Shown here: positions 16,056-25,212 of the stretch, in pieces
How positions within the stretch are numbered: the first letter of the stretch is position 1
Layout: each line of letters begins with the position of its first letter
Program-made: the position numbers and the translations under genes
Source: an uncultured Candidatus Pelagibacter sp.
GTDB taxonomy: Bacteria; Pseudomonadota; Alphaproteobacteria; Pelagibacterales; Pelagibacteraceae
DNA length: 32,490 nt
Assembly: GCA_905620495.1 (NCBI GenBank)
Contig: CAJQTK010000003.1
Span: 1 to 32,490 of the forward strand
Reading direction: 5' to 3'
The notes under the pieces: generated by a model
Database searches by the model: none
The model's input: the letters and a program-made list of their open reading frames with translations, nothing else
What the model was told of the DNA's origin: nothing

Positions 16056-17312
16056 ATGCAAAAATATTCTATATTTAACCTAATAAAGAATGCCTTTTCT
16101 GGTCATCAAAATTGGGACCTAGCCTGGAAAGATGCTACTCCAAAAAAAGAATACGATGTTGTTATTATTGGTGGTGGAGGTCATGGTCTAGCTACCGCAT
16201 ATTATCTAGCAAAAGAGCACAATATTACAAATGTAGCTATCATTGAAAAAGGATGGCTTGGCGGTGGAAACATGGGAAGAAACACAACTATTATTAGATC
16301 CAATTATATGTACGACGACAATGCTATGTTTAGTGAGTTTGGAATGGATTTATGGAGAAAGATGAGCCAGGATTTAAATTATAACGTAATGTTTTCTCCA
16401 AGAGGAATTATTAATCTTGCTCACTCAGATGCTCAAATGAATATTTTTACCAGAAGAGGAAACTCAATGCGTTTAAATGGTATTGATGCAGTTCTTTTAA
16501 ATAGAGAAGAGGTAAAAGAAATTATTCCAATGGCAGATTTTTCAGACAATGTAAGATTTCCTATTTTTGGTGGATTGATGCAGCCTAGTGCTGGAACTGC
16601 TAGACATGATGCGGTAGCTTGGGGTTATGCACGGCAAGCTGACTCAATGGGAGTTGACATAATTCAAAATTGTGAAGTAACAGGTTTTGATGTTGTAAGT
16701 GGAAAAATTCAAGGAGTAAGAACTTCTCGTGGAGATATTAAAGTTAAGAAAATTGGACTGTGTGTTGCGGGTAGTACAAATAGTTTAGCAGAAAAATTAA
16801 ACATGACATTACCAGTTGAGACACACCTTTTACAGGCTTGTGTTTCAGAGCCAGTTAAACCTGTTTTAGATAGAGTTGTAACTTTTGGTGCGGGTCATTT
16901 TTACATAAGTCAGTCTGATAAAGGTGAGATGGTAATGGGAGGAGATTTAGATGGTTATAATAGTTATGCACAAAGAGGAAATCTTCCTACACTTCAACAT
17001 GTTTTAACAGAAGGAATTGCAATGATGCCGTTTCTTAGTAAATTAAAAATGCTTAGAACGTGGGGTGGGATAATGGATATGTCTATGGATGGTTCGCCCA
17101 TAATAGATAAAACTCATATTGAAGGATTATATTTAAACTGCGGATGGTGTTATGGTGGGTTTAAAGCGACACCCGCATCAGGATGGACATTCGCACATAC
17201 AATTGCACAAGATAGAGTTCACAAATTAAATGCCGGATACAGTTTGAATAGATTTAACACAGGTCACTTACTAGATGAAAAAGGACTTGGAACTAAAACA
17301 TGGATTTCATAA
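16056..17312 (+). CDS. soxB: Sarcosine oxidase, beta subunit (heterotetrameric)
   Basis: A 418-residue flavoprotein subunit that oxidises sarcosine to glycine with transfer of the methyl carbon to THF as 5,10-methylene-THF. It has the FAD motif VIIGGGGHGLATAYYLA (about 36-52), IEKGWLGGGNMGRNTTIIRSN, and GTARHDAVAWG, where His184 corresponds to the histidine that carries the covalent FMN in characterised heterotetrameric enzymes. The C-terminal WGGIMDMSMDGSPIID and LNCGWCYGGFKATP complete the family pattern. It opens the soxB-soxD-soxA-soxG operon; its stop directly abuts the soxD ATG. Confidence 0.96.
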   Translation: MQKYSIFNLIKNAFSGHQNWDLAWKDATPKKEYDVVIIGGGGHGLATAYYLAKEHNITNVAIIEKGWLGGGNMGRNTTIIRSNYMYDDNAMFSEFGMDLWRKMSQDLNYNVMFSPRGIINLAHSDAQMNIFTRRGNSMRLNGIDAVLLNREEVKEIIPMADFSDNVRFPIFGGLMQPSAGTARHDAVAWGYARQADSMGVDIIQNCEVTGFDVVSGKIQGVRTSRGDIKVKKIGLCVAGSTNSLAEKLNMTLPVETHLLQACVSEPVKPVLDRVVTFGAGHFYISQSDKGEMVMGGDLDGYNSYAQRGNLPTLQHVLTEGIAMMPFLSKLKMLRTWGGIMDMSMDGSPIIDKTHIEGLYLNCGWCYGGFKATPASGWTFAHTIAQDRVHKLNAGYSLNRFNTGHLLDEKGLGTKTWIS

Positions 17313-17579
17313 ATGCTTCATATTAAATGCCCTCACTGTGGGATGAGATCTCAAAATGAATTTTCATATGGTGGTGATGCAACTGTTAAAAGACCAGAAC
17401 TTAATAAGGAAGTTTCAGATCAAGATTGGGATAATTTTGTCTATAATAGAAAAAGCTTAAGAGGAAAACACAAAGAGCTATGGCAACATATATCAGGATG
17501 CAGACAGTGGATTAAAGTAGAAAGAGACACTGCAACTCACGAAATATTTAAAACAGTTAAAGCTAACGAAGACATTTAA
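17313..17579 (+). CDS. soxD: Sarcosine oxidase, delta subunit
   Basis: An 88-residue zinc-binding small subunit. Ligands are Cys6 and Cys9 (KCPHCG), His59 (WQHISG) and Cys63, the set found in this family. RNPKGxHxELWxH-type sequence appears as RGKHKELWQH. It sits in the expected operon position, directly after soxB and one base before soxA. Confidence 0.96.
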   Translation: MLHIKCPHCGMRSQNEFSYGGDATVKRPELNKEVSDQDWDNFVYNRKSLRGKHKELWQHISGCRQWIKVERDTATHEIFKTVKANEDI

Positions 17580-17580
17580 T

Positions 17581-20577
17581 ATGACTCAAAATTATAGATT
17601 AGATAATATTGGATTAATAAATAGAGATAAAAAAATCTCATTTAAATTTAATGGTGTAACTTACTTTGGTTATGAGGGTGACACCTTAGCTTCAGCATTA
17701 CTTGCTAATGGAGTTCATCTTATTGGAAGAAGCTTTAAATATCATAGACCTAGAGGGTTTTTTGGTGCAGGAGTGGATGAACCATACGCAATTGTTCAAT
17801 TATACAGAAATAATGAAACTGAACCGAATGTAAAGGCTACAGAACAAGAACTCTTTGAAGGCTTGGAAGCAACAAGTGTTAACTGTTGGCCAAGTGTTAA
17901 TTTTGATATTGGTGCTATCAACAATTTATTAAAAATATTTCTTCCAGCAGGATTTTATTACAAGACTTTTATGTGGCCAAAAAGTTTTTGGTACAAAGTT
18001 TATGAACCATTTATAAGAAAAGCAGCAGGACTTGGGGTTGCATCAATTGAACATGATAAGGAAAGATACGAACATAAATATGAGTATTGTGATTTACTAA
18101 TTGCAGGCTCAGGACCTTCTGGTTTAGCAAGCGCATATGCTGCAGCTAAAAATGGAGCAAGAGTAATTTTAGCAGAAGATAAACCTCGCTTTGGTGGAAC
18201 TTTGTTAACTAGCGAAGTTAATATTGGAAACCGAACAGGAAAAGAATGGGCGGAAAATATTATTTCTGAACTTAAAGAAATGCCTAATGTTATTGTTAAA
18301 AATAGATCTCAAGTATTTGGTTACTATGATCACAATATGTTAGTGATGTCAGAAAAATTAAGTGATCACCTACCTAAAACTAAAAAATATAATCCAAAAC
18401 AAAGACTTTGGTATATTAGAGCAAAAGAAGTTTTAATCTCATCAGGATCAATTGAAAGACCTTTAGTATTTGGAAATAATGATACACCAGGTGTGATGTT
18501 GTCTTCTGCAGCAAAAGAATACTTAAAAGTTTATGGAGTTTTAGTTGGTAAAAAACCTTTAATATTTACAAATAATGATAGTGGATATGAAACGGCTATA
18601 GAATTTAAAAAAAATGGTGTTGATCCGATTATTTTAGATACAAGAAAAGAACCTAAGTCAGAAATCATAGATGAAGCAAAAAAATTAGATATTCAAATTA
18701 AATTTTCTTACGTAGTTGTTGCAGCTAAAGGATATAAAAAAGTTAAATCTGCTGAAGTTGCTAAAATCTCAGATAATAAAAATGAATTAGGAACTGTAGA
18801 AAATATTAATTGTGATTGTATTTGTGTTTCAGGCTTTTGGACTCCAACAATACACTTAGCTTCTCAATCAGGAAATAAAACTACCTTTAATAAAGACATA
18901 GATGCATTTGTGCCTGGACTATCAAAACAAAATGAAACAACCTTAGGTGCTGCAAATGGAACTTTTACATTGGAAGAAACTTTAAAAAAATCATTTGAAA
19001 GTGGATACGAACTGTCAAAAAAAATCACCAATAATGATAATAAAACATCATCTCCAACTGTTATGGAAAAAAAATCAACCACGCATGATAAATTTTGGTG
19101 TGTACCTTTACCTAAAGGAAAAACATATAAAAGATTTTTAGATTTTCAAAATGATGTAGCTGTTTCTGATGTAGAAATTGCACTAAAGGAAGGTTATCGA
19201 TCTATAGAACATGTAAAAAGATATACGACGCTAGGAATGGCCACAGACCAAGGAAAAACAAGTAATCTCAACGGTTTGCAACTGGTTTCAAACATAGAAA
19301 ATAAAATAGTACCAGAGGTTGGTCACACAACCTTTAGACCTCCATACACACCAGTTACCATTGGCGCGATTGTTGGAAGAGAAATTGGTAAACATTCAAA
19401 ACCAACGAGAAAATCGCCGATGCACTCTTGGCATGAAAAAAATAATGCAGTGTTTGTAGATGCGGGTATTTGGGTGAGACCAAGATATTACAAAATTGGA
19501 GAAGAAACTTTATTTGAAGGTTCAAAAAGAGAAGCTAAAAATGTTAGAACAAATGTGGGTGTATGCGATGTAACTACTTTAGGTAAAATTGATATTAAAG
19601 GACCTGATGCAGCAGAGCTACTAAATAGAGTTTATACTAATGCTTGGCTTAAGTTACCAATTGGTAAAGCAAGGTACGGTGTAATGTTAAGAGAAGATGG
19701 AATTGTTATGGATGATGGAACAACAACGAGAATTTCTGAAAACCATTACCATATGACAACAACAACAGCACAAGCAGCAAATATTTTGTCTCATCTAGAG
19801 TATTATTTACAACTTGTATGGCCAGAACTAAATGTAAATGTGGTGTCTACTACAGAGCAATGGGCAGGTGCGGCAATTGCAGGACCAAAATCTAGAAATT
19901 TATTACAAAAACTATTTCCAAATATTGATGCTTCTAACGAGGGTTTACCTTTTATGGGTTATTTAGAAACTGATTTATTTGGAGTTCATGCACGAATTTT
20001 TAGAATTTCATTTTCAGGAGAACTTGCTTATGAGGTTAATGTTGAATCAGATAATGGAAACTTTATGTGGGAAAAAATAATGGAAGTAGGACAAGAATTT
20101 AAAATTCAACCCTACGGAACTGAAGCATTATCAACTCTAAGAATTGAAATGGGCCACATTGCAGGATCAGAACTTGATGGCAGAACCATTCCTTATGACA
20201 ATTCTTTGGAGGGACTAGTTAGTAAAAAGAAAGACTTTATAGGAAAACGTTCTTTAGATAGAAAAGCATTTATAGCAGAGGATAGACAAAAAGTAGTAGG
20301 CGTTGTTCCAATTGATAAAAAAACAAGTATCCCTGAAGGGTCCCATTTGGTTAAAGATGCAATGGCTCCAATACCAAATCCTAAATTAGGATATATTTCT
20401 GCATCTTGCTGGAGCGTTGAATATGACAATCCGTTTTCATTGGGAATTCTTAAGGATGGAAAAAATATGATTGGCCAAAAGCTATTTGCAATGTCACCTT
20501 TAAAAAACAAAACAATACCTGTGGAGATAGTTTCATCACACTACGTAGATCCAAAAGGTGAAAGAGTAAGATCATGA
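17581..20577 (+). CDS. soxA: Sarcosine oxidase, alpha subunit
   Basis: A 998-residue subunit of standard length. In order: an N-terminal ferredoxin-like fold (about 15-105, with [16 protein letters not shown]), an NAD-binding region [18 protein letters not shown] (from about residue 174), a central oxidoreductase domain with [19 protein letters not shown], and a GcvT-type folate-binding C-terminal half (from about 620, [19 protein letters not shown], then [15 protein letters not shown]). It binds the NAD and THF cofactors and joins the beta-subunit flavin chemistry to methylene-THF formation. Its stop overlaps the soxG start by four bases (ATGA), a sign of coupled translation. Confidence 0.97.
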   Translation: MTQNYRLDNIGLINRDKKISFKFNGVTYFGYEGDTLASALLANGVHLIGRSFKYHRPRGFFGAGVDEPYAIVQLYRNNETEPNVKATEQELFEGLEATSVNCWPSVNFDIGAINNLLKIFLPAGFYYKTFMWPKSFWYKVYEPFIRKAAGLGVASIEHDKERYEHKYEYCDLLIAGSGPSGLASAYAAAKNGARVILAEDKPRFGGTLLTSEVNIGNRTGKEWAENIISELKEMPNVIVKNRSQVFGYYDHNMLVMSEKLSDHLPKTKKYNPKQRLWYIRAKEVLISSGSIERPLVFGNNDTPGVMLSSAAKEYLKVYGVLVGKKPLIFTNNDSGYETAIEFKKNGVDPIILDTRKEPKSEIIDEAKKLDIQIKFSYVVVAAKGYKKVKSAEVAKISDNKNELGTVENINCDCICVSGFWTPTIHLASQSGNKTTFNKDIDAFVPGLSKQNETTLGAANGTFTLEETLKKSFESGYELSKKITNNDNKTSSPTVMEKKSTTHDKFWCVPLPKGKTYKRFLDFQNDVAVSDVEIALKEGYRSIEHVKRYTTLGMATDQGKTSNLNGLQLVSNIENKIVPEVGHTTFRPPYTPVTIGAIVGREIGKHSKPTRKSPMHSWHEKNNAVFVDAGIWVRPRYYKIGEETLFEGSKREAKNVRTNVGVCDVTTLGKIDIKGPDAAELLNRVYTNAWLKLPIGKARYGVMLREDGIVMDDGTTTRISENHYHMTTTTAQAANILSHLEYYLQLVWPELNVNVVSTTEQWAGAAIAGPKSRNLLQKLFPNIDASNEGLPFMGYLETDLFGVHARIFRISFSGELAYEVNVESDNGNFMWEKIMEVGQEFKIQPYGTEALSTLRIEMGHIAGSELDGRTIPYDNSLEGLVSKKKDFIGKRSLDRKAFIAEDRQKVVGVVPIDKKTSIPEGSHLVKDAMAPIPNPKLGYISASCWSVEYDNPFSLGILKDGKNMIGQKLFAMSPLKNKTIPVEIVSSHYVDPKGERVRS

Positions 20578-21161
20578 GTTCAATTTCTGCTTTAAAAAAC
20601 AAACATACCAAAGGACTATTTGGTGATCATGAAGGTAAAAATGATAATGAGCTGTTAAAAGTAAGTGAATTAAGTAATTTTCTAATTATTCAAATTGTTA
20701 AATATAAGAGCTCCTTAACAGCTATTGAAAATATCAAGATAGATAATCTGAGCTTAAAAAATGAAACTCTAAAAATAAGCTGTAACGCTAATACAAGAAT
20801 TTTATGGAATGGCCCTAATAACTGGCTTTTAGTTTCATTAAAAAAAGAAGTTTTAAATGAAATTAATGAAAAATTAGTAGAAGCAGATTTTGCTATAACT
20901 AACGTGTCCCACAGTAGAGCAATAATTCAAATTGAGGGAAAAAATACAAAAGAGATATTAAAAAAAGGATGCCCCTTTAATTTTAATGAATTAAAAAAAG
21001 ATACCTGTCTAAATTCAACTTATAACGGAATGTCGGTCACAATAGATATGCTTGATGACAACCCAGACAAAGTTAGAATATTTACGCTCAGAAGTTTTGG
21101 AGAATCTTTTTATCATTCTATTACCGATGCTTGCTTAGAGTTTGGCTATAAAGGTGTATAA
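20574..21161 (+). CDS. soxG: Sarcosine oxidase, gamma subunit
   Basis: A 195-residue subunit, weakly conserved as usual for gamma subunits but with the family's [11 protein letters not shown] and [19 protein letters not shown] core ([14 protein letters not shown]) and [14 protein letters not shown] near the end. It is a small GcvT-like fold that completes the heterotetramer. It begins inside the last codons of soxA and ends three bases from the stop of the convergent EamA gene. Confidence 0.93.
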   Translation: MSSISALKNKHTKGLFGDHEGKNDNELLKVSELSNFLIIQIVKYKSSLTAIENIKIDNLSLKNETLKISCNANTRILWNGPNNWLLVSLKKEVLNEINEKLVEADFAITNVSHSRAIIQIEGKNTKEILKKGCPFNFNELKKDTCLNSTYNGMSVTIDMLDDNPDKVRIFTLRSFGESFYHSITDACLEFGYKGV

Positions 21162-21164
21162 GAC

Positions 21165-22016
21165 TTATTCTTTTCTAGTTGCAATATAAACACCAAGAGT
21201 TGCTACAGCAAAACCAATTAGATCTAAGTTATTTAATTTTTCATTTAAAAATAACCAAGCCATTATAGCTGTAGTTGGCGGTATTAAGAAAAATATTGAA
21301 ACAGTTTTACTTGCTGAATTATTTTTAATTAAAAACATTAAAATTGTGAACGCACCAAAAGATACAAGAAATATCTGGTGACTCATAGCTATCAAAAAAG
21401 TAGATGTAAAATTAATATAAGGATCAGCAAAAATAAAAATAATTATTATGTGGAAAAGACAACCACCCATAGCTTGATACATGTTGCTTACTGATAAAGG
21501 TAAGTTGTTACTTATTTTCTTTTGCCATAAAGTAGACGTTGTAATAGCTAGAAGTGCTATAAAAGAAGCTATAACCCCAATAACGGGAAGGCTTGTCCCA
21601 ATATCAAAACCCAAAACTAAAGCAGTACCTAGAAATCCAAGGATCACTCCAATCCATTGTTTAAAAGAAACTTTTTCACCCAAAATTTTTCCTGCTAAGG
21701 CATTAGTTAAAATAGGTTGCAAGGTAACAATTAACGCCGCAATACCTGTGGGCATTCCAATTGAAACTGAATAAAAAACACCCCCTAAGTAAACACCATG
21801 AAAAAGAATTCCACTAAAAAAGGATTGAAGAAAATTTTTATGATTGATTAAAATTTTTTGTTTTGTGTAAATTGAAAATATAAAAAAACCTAAAGCTACA
21901 AAAAAAAACCTAAATGCCAATGCAGCAAAAGGATCACTATTATCTATTATAGGTTTTGTCGTAACAAAAGCTGAGGACCACAAAACAATAAAGATAAATG
22001 GAAAAATTTTAACCAT
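21165..22016 (-). CDS. EamA/DMT-superfamily transporter
   Basis: A 283-residue inner-membrane protein, with hydrophobic segments that fit about ten helices in two EamA repeats. First-repeat motifs are IVLWSSAFVTTKPII, LAFRFFFVALG and GMPTGIAALIVTLQPILTNALAG; the second ends with FLIPPTTAIMAWLFLNEKLNNLDLIGFAVATLGVYIA. The family contains exporters and importers of amino acids, nucleosides and other small metabolites. Nothing here identifies the substrate; a role in moving a methylated amine or amino acid would be only a guess. It is a single gene on the minus strand, convergent with soxG. Confidence 0.9.
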   Translation of the reverse strand: MVKIFPFIFIVLWSSAFVTTKPIIDNSDPFAALAFRFFFVALGFFIFSIYTKQKILINHKNFLQSFFSGILFHGVYLGGVFYSVSIGMPTGIAALIVTLQPILTNALAGKILGEKVSFKQWIGVILGFLGTALVLGFDIGTSLPVIGVIASFIALLAITTSTLWQKKISNNLPLSVSNMYQAMGGCLFHIIIIFIFADPYINFTSTFLIAMSHQIFLVSFGAFTILMFLIKNNSASKTVSIFFLIPPTTAIMAWLFLNEKLNNLDLIGFAVATLGVYIATRKE

Positions 22017-22117
22017 AATAAACTTATAAGATGTATTTTAATAGAATATTAGGAATTAATAGTCAAATTGGCCGCTTTCTTTCTTGTTTCTTGTCCAAAA
22101 ATACTTAAAGAATATAC

Positions 22118-22124
22118 GAGGGAG
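22118..22124 (+). promoter_or_regulatory. Shine-Dalgarno sequence in front of the small lipoprotein
   Basis: GAGGGAG ends three bases before the ATG at 22128. It marks that ATG as the start although its frame closes after five codons at the A run; see the lipoprotein entry. Confidence 0.7.
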
Positions 22125-22127
22125 TAA

Positions 22128-22369
22128 ATGATTTTAAAAAAATAATTATTGGGTTTTTTTGTTTAAATTTTCTTTATGGATGTGTGCAGAATGTAGCAAT
22201 TCTAGGCCCAGCCATAACGGGTGTAAGTACAGGAAGTATATCTCATGCTGGTTTATCTTATGGATCTAGTAAAGTTATAAAAACAATTACAGGAAAAACC
22301 ACAACAGAAAATATAAAAAATCTTTTAGACAATAAAAATACTACAGCTGAAGAAGAAAGTTATGATTAA
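22128..22369 (+). CDS. Small lipoprotein with an apparent one-base frameshift in an A7 tract
   Basis: From the ATG at 22128, preceded by GAGGGAG, the frame reads five codons and stops at TAA after seven A residues (22136-22142). If one A is added to the run, it reads MILKKIIIGFFCLNFLYGC and joins the open frame through VQNVAILGPA to the stop at 22369: a good type II signal peptide with the lipobox LYGC, then a small glycine- and serine-rich domain (TGSISHAGLSYGSS) and a helical tail, about 80 residues in all. Without the correction only a GTG at 22184 is available, which lacks the signal. Causes could be an assembly error, true inactivation, phase variation, or slippage of polymerase or ribosome on the A run. 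Function unknown. Confidence 0.7.
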
Positions 22370-22384
22370 TTCTTTATGTTAGTT

Positions 22385-22415
22385 AAAAGTAAAATTTAAA
22401 AAAAAAGTAAAATTT
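22385..22415. repeat. Direct repeat of 13 bases between convergent genes
   Basis: aaaagtaaaattt occurs at 22385-22397 and again at 22403-22415. It lies in the 55-base gap between the lipoprotein and the 146-residue unknown protein. In such AT-rich sequence it may be of no importance. Confidence 0.4.
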
Positions 22416-22424
22416 TGAATCTAG

Positions 22425-22865
22425 CTAATCAGTAATATTGAGCAAAAGCTGTTCTGATTGACCTGTTTCTTTACACCAAAGTTCATAACTCTCACACATA
22501 CGCCATAAAAATTGATGTGCCCTCATAGATGTTCCAATTAAAGTGTTATTTTTTGCCTCGTAAAGAGCTGGTATTTTTATTAATTGTTTTATGGTCACAT
22601 CTTTCTGAATATTCAAAAGTTTAATTGTTTCTTCAGGTATTTTTTTTCCTGTTTCTTGATCTAAGTAGTTATTTTTTTTTAGTTCTTTAAACCACTCTTC
22701 ATGAAGTGTGCCATTACTTAATTTTTTAAACTCATCAGTTTCCATAAATTTATTAATAGCTTCTTTTGTTTCAATATCTAAATTTTTTTTTTTAATAATT
22801 GAAACATAAGAATATATGATTTCGGCTATATAGATGACATATGGTTTTTTTGTTTTAGAAAGCAT
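22425..22865 (-). CDS. Unknown soluble protein, 146 residues
   Basis: Not recognised. The protein is mostly helical and charged, with no signal peptide or membrane segment. Features are WFKELKKNNYLDQETGKKIPEET-type charged middle (about 64-85) and an end segment rich in aromatic residues and cysteines (MRAHQFLWRMCESYELWC). It starts two bases after the stop of the racemase gene, on the same strand, so the two are very likely co-transcribed; that is the only clue to its role. Confidence 0.7.
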   Translation of the reverse strand: MLSKTKKPYVIYIAEIIYSYVSIIKKKNLDIETKEAINKFMETDEFKKLSNGTLHEEWFKELKKNNYLDQETGKKIPEETIKLLNIQKDVTIKQLIKIPALYEAKNNTLIGTSMRAHQFLWRMCESYELWCKETGQSEQLLLNITD

Positions 22866-22867
22866 TT

Positions 22868-23614
22868 TTATTTTCTATATCTTGCCATTGAGGAATTAGC
22901 CAATATTAAATTTGGGTCTAAATATAGTTTTGATATTTTCGAATTTTTTAATGATTTAAATGCAAAAATTGCTATAGGCAGCTCAGTACATCCTAATATG
23001 ATTTTTTTACAATTATTTTTAATTAAATAATTTATTGCTGGCTTAATAGATTTTTCTGCTAATTTCATATTTCCCATTTTGACGTGTTTAATAGTTTTAT
23101 TAACAGATTTGATTTGTAAATTATGTGGAGGTTTAATTAATCTATATTCATTCTTGAATAGTTTTTCATAAATTTCTGTTTTTAAAGTACCCTCTGTAGC
23201 TAGAAGACCAATTTTTGCACTCTTCTTACAAATCTTTTTGGTATGTAAAAAAACTTCTTTAGGCATATTTATGATTGGAATTTTAATTTTTCTTTTTAAA
23301 TCTTCATACCAATAATGAGCGGTATTACAGGGTATAACAATAAACTTGCAACCACTTTTTTCTAGTGATCTACAGCCTTCAAGTAAGCTTTTTAAAACGT
23401 TTTTGTACTTGGTGATATTTCTAGAACTTCTTGGTAGTGCTGAAAATGTTCTAGTTTGGACACCTATTGATTCTGGTCTTCCTGGTATATTGGATTTATT
23501 ATAAAGAATGAAAAGGGGATATTCTTGATCAATCTTTCCTCTATTCAGCATGACTAACTTGTTACAAAAATCAAGCCCAGCTTGCGTTCCCATTCCGCCT
23601 AAAATTCCAATCAT
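22868..23614 (-). CDS. Aspartate/glutamate racemase family protein
   Basis: A 248-residue member of the Asp/Glu/hydantoin racemase superfamily. It starts with MIGILGGMGTQAGLDF and has both catalytic cysteines: Cys96 in IPCNTAHYWYE and Cys209 in LGCTELPI. The pattern resembles aspartate racemase (YgeA/RacX group) more than MurI. It would interconvert L- and D-aspartate or a related amino acid in the cytoplasm, for cell-wall precursors or for using D-amino acids from sea water. It is followed closely by a gene of unknown function. Confidence 0.9.
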   Translation of the reverse strand: MIGILGGMGTQAGLDFCNKLVMLNRGKIDQEYPLFILYNKSNIPGRPESIGVQTRTFSALPRSSRNITKYKNVLKSLLEGCRSLEKSGCKFIVIPCNTAHYWYEDLKRKIKIPIINMPKEVFLHTKKICKKSAKIGLLATEGTLKTEIYEKLFKNEYRLIKPPHNLQIKSVNKTIKHVKMGNMKLAEKSIKPAINYLIKNNCKKIILGCTELPIAIFAFKSLKNSKISKLYLDPNLILANSSMARYRK

Positions 23615-23663
23615 AATTATTGAGTACTTTTAAATTTTGTTTAAAGTTTGTTTAAAATTTTTG

Positions 23664-24011
23664 TCACAATGGTTGGTTAATACCTCTCATAAAAACTAAT
23701 ATTAAGCAACCATCTTTAGTGTAGGATGAATGAGTTGAGCCAGGTTCAAACGTTACAAAATCGCCTTTTTTAAAAACTTTATTATCAGGATCAATTAACT
23801 CTCCTTCCAACATTAAAAACTCTTCAAACCCAGTATGCATATGAGGTAGACTTTTAGCATTTGAGTACATTTTTAGGAGATATGTACCTTGCCCTCCATT
23901 TTTTTTATCATAGCTAATTTTATGCCAATACATACCTGGAACTGGAGAGCCATAATTATCAAATGGAACAAACTCAACATCGTATAGATTAGTTATTTTT
24001 CTTTTAATCAT
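23664..24011 (-). CDS. Small cupin-domain protein
   Basis: A 115-residue single cupin. The frame opens at a TTG (24026), but the ATG at 24011 gives the more likely start MIKRKITNLYDVEF. Metal ligands are probably His57 and His59 (LPHMHTG), Glu63 or Glu64, and His94 (GSTHSS), so a metal site is complete. It lacks the tyrosine pattern of the DddK-like cupin in this window and resembles ChrR-like or general sugar/oxidoreductase cupins. Substrate unknown. It is divergent from the alpha/beta hydrolase, with a 31-base gap between starts, and probably shares its control region. Confidence 0.82.
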   Translation of the reverse strand: MIKRKITNLYDVEFVPFDNYGSPVPGMYWHKISYDKKNGGQGTYLLKMYSNAKSLPHMHTGFEEFLMLEGELIDPDNKVFKKGDFVTFEPGSTHSSYTKDGCLILVFMRGINQPL

Positions 24012-24042
24012 AATTGATATATTCAATGATTATTAATAAATA

Positions 24043-24807
24043 ATGAATATGCAAGATATATTTGCCGAAGATGTTGGCAGTGGAACCCCATTAGTTTTGG
24101 TTCATGGGTTTTTAGGTTCATCAGATATGTGGGGCCCTCAAATAGAATTCTTTAAAGATGATTTTAGAGTTATTGCTCCAGCACTTCCAGGTTTTGGAGA
24201 AAGTAGTGCTATCAACTCATGTGATTCAATTGAATGTATGGCTAAAGCAATATTAAATTTATTAGAAAAGAAGGAAATAAAAAATTTTAATTTACTAGGA
24301 CATTCAATGGGTGGAATGATTGTCCAAGAAATAGCAAAAATAGCAGGTGAAAAAATTTTAAAATTAATTTGTTATGGCACTGGGCCAAGAGGAAATATAC
24401 CTGGTAGATTTGAAACTATTGATCAATCTAGAGAAAAGTTAAAAATTAATGGATTAGATGTTACCGCTCATAGAATAGCCAAAACTTGGTTTATAGAAGA
24501 AGATAAATCAAAATATTTTTATCTTTGTGACGAAGCTGGTAAACAAACTTCAATAGAAGCTGCGGACAATGGATTGGTTGCTATGAAAAATTGGAGTGGG
24601 ATTGAAAATTTAAAAAACATTAAAAATGAAACATTGATAGTTTGGGGAGATCAAGACAAAGCTTATAATTTCAATCAAGTAGAAACCTTGAATAATAATA
24701 TTCCTAATAGTGATTTAAAGGTAATTAAAGGCTGCTCTCATAATGTTCATTTAGAGAAACCTGAGGAATTTAATGCGGTAGTGGAAGAATTTCTTATAAA
24801 AAATTGA
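24043..24807 (+). CDS. Alpha/beta-hydrolase fold protein
   Basis: A 254-residue alpha/beta hydrolase. The oxyanion region LVHGFLGSSDMW lies at 19-30, the nucleophile elbow GHSMGG carries Ser88, the acid is in VWGDQDKAYN, and the histidine is in GCSHNVHLEKPEEF. The overall pattern matches 3-oxoadipate enol-lactonase and haloperoxidase-like esterases, but the true substrate cannot be told. Nothing around it gives a pathway except the divergent cupin. Confidence 0.9.
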   Translation: MNMQDIFAEDVGSGTPLVLVHGFLGSSDMWGPQIEFFKDDFRVIAPALPGFGESSAINSCDSIECMAKAILNLLEKKEIKNFNLLGHSMGGMIVQEIAKIAGEKILKLICYGTGPRGNIPGRFETIDQSREKLKINGLDVTAHRIAKTWFIEEDKSKYFYLCDEAGKQTSIEAADNGLVAMKNWSGIENLKNIKNETLIVWGDQDKAYNFNQVETLNNNIPNSDLKVIKGCSHNVHLEKPEEFNAVVEEFLIKN

Positions 24808-24811
24808 GTGG

Positions 24812-24874
24812 TATTGGCTGAAATATTTAGCTAAATAATTAAAAAATAATTTAATTAAAAAATCGCAGCCAATA
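24812..24874. terminator. Inverted repeat between convergent hydrolase and cold-shock genes
   Basis: tattggctg (24812-24820) and cagccaata (24866-24874) are perfect 9-base inverted arms separated by 45 bases of nearly pure AT sequence that holds further short A/T palindromes. It occupies the gap between the two stops and could act as a two-way transcription end or RNA-stabilising structure. The long loop makes a classical terminator doubtful. Confidence 0.4.
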
Positions 24875-24887
24875 AAAAGTGTGAATA

Positions 24888-25094
24888 TTATGCAGTTTTT
24901 AAGTTTACCGCTGAAGGACCTTTTGGACCATCTTCAACTTCAAAAGTCAAAGCTTGACCTTCATCTAAACCATTCATGCCAGCATCTCTTACTGCTGAAA
25001 CGTGAACGAATACATCTTTTTCTTTATCTTCTCTTTCAATAAAACCAAAACCTTTAGTTGGATTGAACCATTTTACTTTTCCTTGTAGACTCAT
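24888..25094 (-). CDS. Cold-shock protein (CspA family)
   Basis: A 68-residue single OB-fold cold-shock domain. It begins [20 protein letters not shown], where GFGFIE is RNP1, and VFVHVSAV is RNP2. It binds single-stranded nucleic acid and acts as an RNA chaperone; in small genomes such a protein is often highly and constitutively expressed. It stands alone on the minus strand with a 118-base upstream gap that holds a candidate promoter and a leader hairpin. Confidence 0.97.
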   Translation of the reverse strand: MSLQGKVKWFNPTKGFGFIEREDKEKDVFVHVSAVRDAGMNGLDEGQALTFEVEDGPKGPSAVNLKTA

Positions 25095-25127
25095 ATTTAT
25101 CTTCTTACTTATTGTTGTGTTACTTTT

Positions 25128-25147
25128 ATTACTTATAATTAAGTAAT
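25128..25147 (-). promoter_or_regulatory. Hairpin in the leader of the cold-shock gene
   Basis: The arms attactta (25128-25135) and taagtaat (25140-25147) form an 8-base-pair stem with the loop taat, 34 bases before the csp start codon. If transcription begins near 25149 as the candidate promoter suggests, this hairpin would be at the extreme 5' end of the mRNA. All pairs but two are A-T, so it would be stable only at low temperature. Confidence 0.45.
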
Positions 25148-25155
25148 TTACGCTT

Positions 25156-25182
25156 TGTTTAGATTTATTGAGGTTTTGTCAA
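25156..25182 (-). promoter_or_regulatory. Candidate sigma-70 promoter for the cold-shock gene
   Basis: On the minus strand a perfect -35 box TTGACA (25177-25182) is followed after 15 bases by TAAACA (25156-25161) as a weak -10 box. The -35 match is clear; the spacer is shorter than the usual 17. Confidence 0.4.
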
Positions 25183-25212
25183 CTAAATTTGAAATTATAT
25201 ATGATTAAAGTG

